Shown here: piece by piece, positions 61,935-64,000 of the stretch
Layout of the letters: every line of letters starts with the position of its first letter
Numbering within the stretch: the first letter of the stretch is position 1
Source: an uncultured Bacteroides sp.
Lineage (GTDB): Bacteria; Bacteroidota; Bacteroidia; Bacteroidales; Bacteroidaceae
Assembly: GCA_900766195.1 (NCBI GenBank)
Contig: CAAFUN010000147.1
Coordinates: 33,803-97,802, forward strand
Reading direction: 5' to 3'
DNA length: 64,000 bases
Notes under the pieces: model-generated
Database searches by the model: none
What the model was told of the DNA's origin: nothing
What the model saw: the letters and a program-made list of their open reading frames with translations, nothing else
Position numbers and translations under genes: made by a program

Positions 61935-63257
61935 ATGTTCGATAATTTAAGTGAAAGACTGGAAAGGTCATTCAAAATTTTAAAAGGTGAAGGTAAAATA
62001 ACCGAAATTAACGTTGCAGAGACTCTGAAAGATGTACGCAAAGCACTACTTGACGCCGATGTTAACTATAAAGTAGCTAAAAACTTCACTGACACCGTTA
62101 AAGAAAAAGCACTGGGACAAAATGTGCTTACAGCCGTTAAGCCAAGCCAACTATTAATAAAAATAGTTCATGACGAACTCACTCAGCTTATGGGGGGTGA
62201 AACAGCTGAATTGGACATAAAAGGACAACCTGCCGTCATCTTAATGTCCGGATTGCAAGGTTCAGGAAAAACCACATTCTCGGGCAAGCTTGCTCGTATG
62301 CTGCAAAGCAAAAAGAACAAAAAACCTCTGTTGGTTGCTTGTGACGTATATCGCCCGGCTGCAATAGAACAGCTACGGGTATTGGCAGAACAGGTAAGCG
62401 TACCAATGTACTCTGAACCGGACAGTAAAAATCCCGTTGATATTGCTCGTAACGCTATAAAAGAGGCAAAAGCCAAAGGATATGACATCGTAATAGTCGA
62501 TACAGCCGGTCGTTTAGCTGTAGACGAAGAGATGATGAACGAGATTACTGCCATCAAGGAGGCTATTAATCCTAACGAAATTCTGTTTGTGGTTGACTCT
62601 ATGACGGGACAGGATGCCGTAAACACTGCAAAAGAATTTAATGATCGTCTTGATTTTAACGGAGTTGTTCTGACAAAACTTGATGGAGATACCCGTGGTG
62701 GTGCCGCTCTGTCTATACGTTCGGTTGTAAACAAGCCTATCAAGTTTGTAGGAACTGGTGAAAAGCTTGATGCAATTGATCAGTTCCATCCTGCACGTAT
62801 GGCAGATCGTATACTTGGTATGGGTGATATCGTTTCTCTGGTAGAACGTGCCCAAGAGCAATATGATGAAGAAGAAGCCAAACGTTTACAGAAAAAGATT
62901 GCAAAGAATCAGTTTGACTTTAATGACTTCCTGAGCCAGATAGCACAAATCAAGAAAATGGGTAACCTCAAAGACTTGGCTTCCATGATTCCGGGTGTGG
63001 GTAAAGCAATCAAAGATATTGATATAGATGACAATGCTTTCAAAAGCATTGAAGCCATCATTTACTCCATGACTCCGAGCGAAAGAAGCAATCCTGAGTT
63101 GCTGAATGGTAGCCGCCGCCAACGCATAGCAAAAGGTAGTGGAACAAATATCCAGGAAGTAAACCGCTTGCTGAAGCAGTTTGACCAAACTCGTAAGATG
63201 ATGAAAATGGTTACTTCGAGCAAGATGGGAAAGATGATGCCAAAACTAAAAAAATAA
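61935..63257 (+). CDS. ffh: signal recognition particle protein Ffh
   Basis: 440 residues. N domain, then G domain with G1 GLQGSGKTTFSG, DTAGRLAVDE and TKLDGDTRGG, and a Met-rich M domain (MTPSERSNPELLNGSRRQRI, then SSKMGKMMPKLKK). It binds signal sequences with 4.5S RNA and targets membrane proteins to FtsY. It is followed at 22 bp by folD. Confidence 0.97.
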   Translation: MFDNLSERLERSFKILKGEGKITEINVAETLKDVRKALLDADVNYKVAKNFTDTVKEKALGQNVLTAVKPSQLLIKIVHDELTQLMGGETAELDIKGQPAVILMSGLQGSGKTTFSGKLARMLQSKKNKKPLLVACDVYRPAAIEQLRVLAEQVSVPMYSEPDSKNPVDIARNAIKEAKAKGYDIVIVDTAGRLAVDEEMMNEITAIKEAINPNEILFVVDSMTGQDAVNTAKEFNDRLDFNGVVLTKLDGDTRGGAALSIRSVVNKPIKFVGTGEKLDAIDQFHPARMADRILGMGDIVSLVERAQEQYDEEEAKRLQKKIAKNQFDFNDFLSQIAQIKKMGNLKDLASMIPGVGKAIKDIDIDDNAFKSIEAIIYSMTPSERSNPELLNGSRRQRIAKGSGTNIQEVNRLLKQFDQTRKMMKMVTSSKMGKMMPKLKK

Positions 63258-63279
63258 TTTTTTAATATATCTGCTTATT

Positions 63280-64000
63280 ATGACTCTTATTGACGGAAAG
63301 ACCATTTCGGAACAAGTAAAGCAGGAGATAGCTGCCGAAGTAGCAGAGATTATAGCCAAAGGAGGCAAGCGTCCTCACTTGGCTGCAATACTAGTAGGCC
63401 ACGATGGTGGTAGCGAAACCTACGTTGCTGCAAAGGTAAAAGCGTGTGAGATATGCGGATTCAAATCAACATTGATCCGCTTTGAAACTGATGTAAAGGA
63501 AGAAGAGCTATTATCCAAAGTAGAAGAATTGAACCAAGATGCCGACATCGATGGTTTCATCGTTCAGTTACCTCTACCCAAGCACATTTCAGAGCAAAAG
63601 GTTATTGAAACCATTGACTATCGCAAAGATGTGGATGGTTTCCATCCCATAAACGTAGGCCGCTTATCTATTGGCTTACCTTGTTATCTTTCGGCCACTC
63701 CGAATGGTATTCTTGAGCTACTCAAACGTTACCAAATAGAAACCTCAGGTAAGAAATGCGTTGTTCTTGGTCGTAGCAATATTATAGGAAAGCCGATGGC
63801 AAATCTTATGATCCAGAAGTCCTACCCAGGAGATGCTACCGTTACAGTATGTCATAGTCATAGCAAAGATCTCGTAAAAGAATGCCAAGAGGCCGATATT
63901 ATTATAGCTGCTATGGGTCAGCCCAATTTTGTAAAAGCAGATATGGTAAAAGAAGGAGCAGTAGTGATTGATGTAGGCACTACCCGTGTGCCCGACTCTA
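63280..64000 (+). CDS. folD: FolD, methylenetetrahydrofolate dehydrogenase/cyclohydrolase (3' end off window)
   Basis: About 240 residues are seen of a usual 290. Signature motifs: AAILVGHDGGSETYVAAKVK (catalytic Lys region), DGFIVQLPLPKHI, DVDGFHPINVG and VVLGRSNIIGKPMANLM (NADP site). It interconverts 5,10-methylene- and 10-formyl-tetrahydrofolate. The gene is cut by the window's right edge. Confidence 0.96.
   Translation, partial: MTLIDGKTISEQVKQEIAAEVAEIIAKGGKRPHLAAILVGHDGGSETYVAAKVKACEICGFKSTLIRFETDVKEEELLSKVEELNQDADIDGFIVQLPLPKHISEQKVIETIDYRKDVDGFHPINVGRLSIGLPCYLSATPNGILELLKRYQIETSGKKCVVLGRSNIIGKPMANLMIQKSYPGDATVTVCHSHSKDLVKECQEADIIIAAMGQPNFVKADMVKEGAVVIDVGTTRVPDS

Overview
The window reads as a chromosome segment of a Bacteroides-like bacterium (order Bacteroidales) carrying one complete-looking integrated temperate phage. 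Support for the host: promoters of the TAnnTTTG (-7) / TTTG (-33) type characteristic of Bacteroides, weak or absent Shine-Dalgarno sequences, a lipoprotein GH20 hexosaminidase, a fused FeoA-FeoB transporter with its small Cys-rich partner, a Rho with a large disordered insert, and a CTnDOT-like tyrosine integrase.

Left host flank (1-6498): a DUF5686-like outer-membrane protein (minus strand, cut by the window edge), a Crp/Fnr regulator, a GH20 beta-hexosaminidase lipoprotein, an intergenic stretch with large hairpins, and a secreted protein of unknown function. Right host flank (51341-64000): the 5' part of tRNA-Cys(GCA), a FeoB-associated Cys-rich protein and FeoAB (minus strand), then tilS, rho, two tandem TPR sensor kinases (the second with a degenerate kinase domain), ffh and the start of folD (plus strand).

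Prophage (about 6499-51340, 44.8 kb): it sits in the 3' end of tRNA-Cys; a 14-bp core is repeated at 6499-6512 and 51327-51340. Integration exchanged the tRNA's terminator: the old one is stranded at 6453-6495 and the phage brought a new one (51278-51315). Layout from left to right: CI-like repressor and twin palindromic operators facing a Cro-like/LuxR-type regulator pair; small early genes; a NUMOD-type DNA-binding protein; a nucleoside deoxyribosyltransferase-like gene with a perfect 25-bp inverted repeat in its 3' end; a 1344-aa primase-helicase; a repeat-rich AT-rich segment (16.1-17.3 kb) that I propose as the replication origin; prohead protease, capsid, possible tail-tube or decoration protein, an EAARLAAEEAEKKA-repeat protein with a possible -1 frameshift; terminase, portal and connector genes; a lysis cassette (holin-like proteins, M15 peptidase, unimolecular-spanin-like protein); two independently promoted accessory ('moron') operons (32.3-34.2 kb with a double-palindrome operator and a probable ribbon-helix-helix protein; 34.3-36.05 kb with SHOCT, membrane-anchored HIRAN, membrane and lipoprotein genes); tail tape measure, baseplate and fibre genes; a lipoprotein moron on the opposite strand; a truncated Dam methylase; and the integrase.

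The most unusual material is non-coding. A roughly 150-nt structured RNA with its own promoter and terminator (36089-36242) has an arm complementary to the apical loop of a hairpin that holds the start codon of the next gene (36291). A second, roughly 139-nt RNA with promoter and terminator lies on the minus strand at 49206-49344. A third structured stretch lies between terminase and portal (25.9-26.16 kb). Assignments are by reading alone; no database search was possible.
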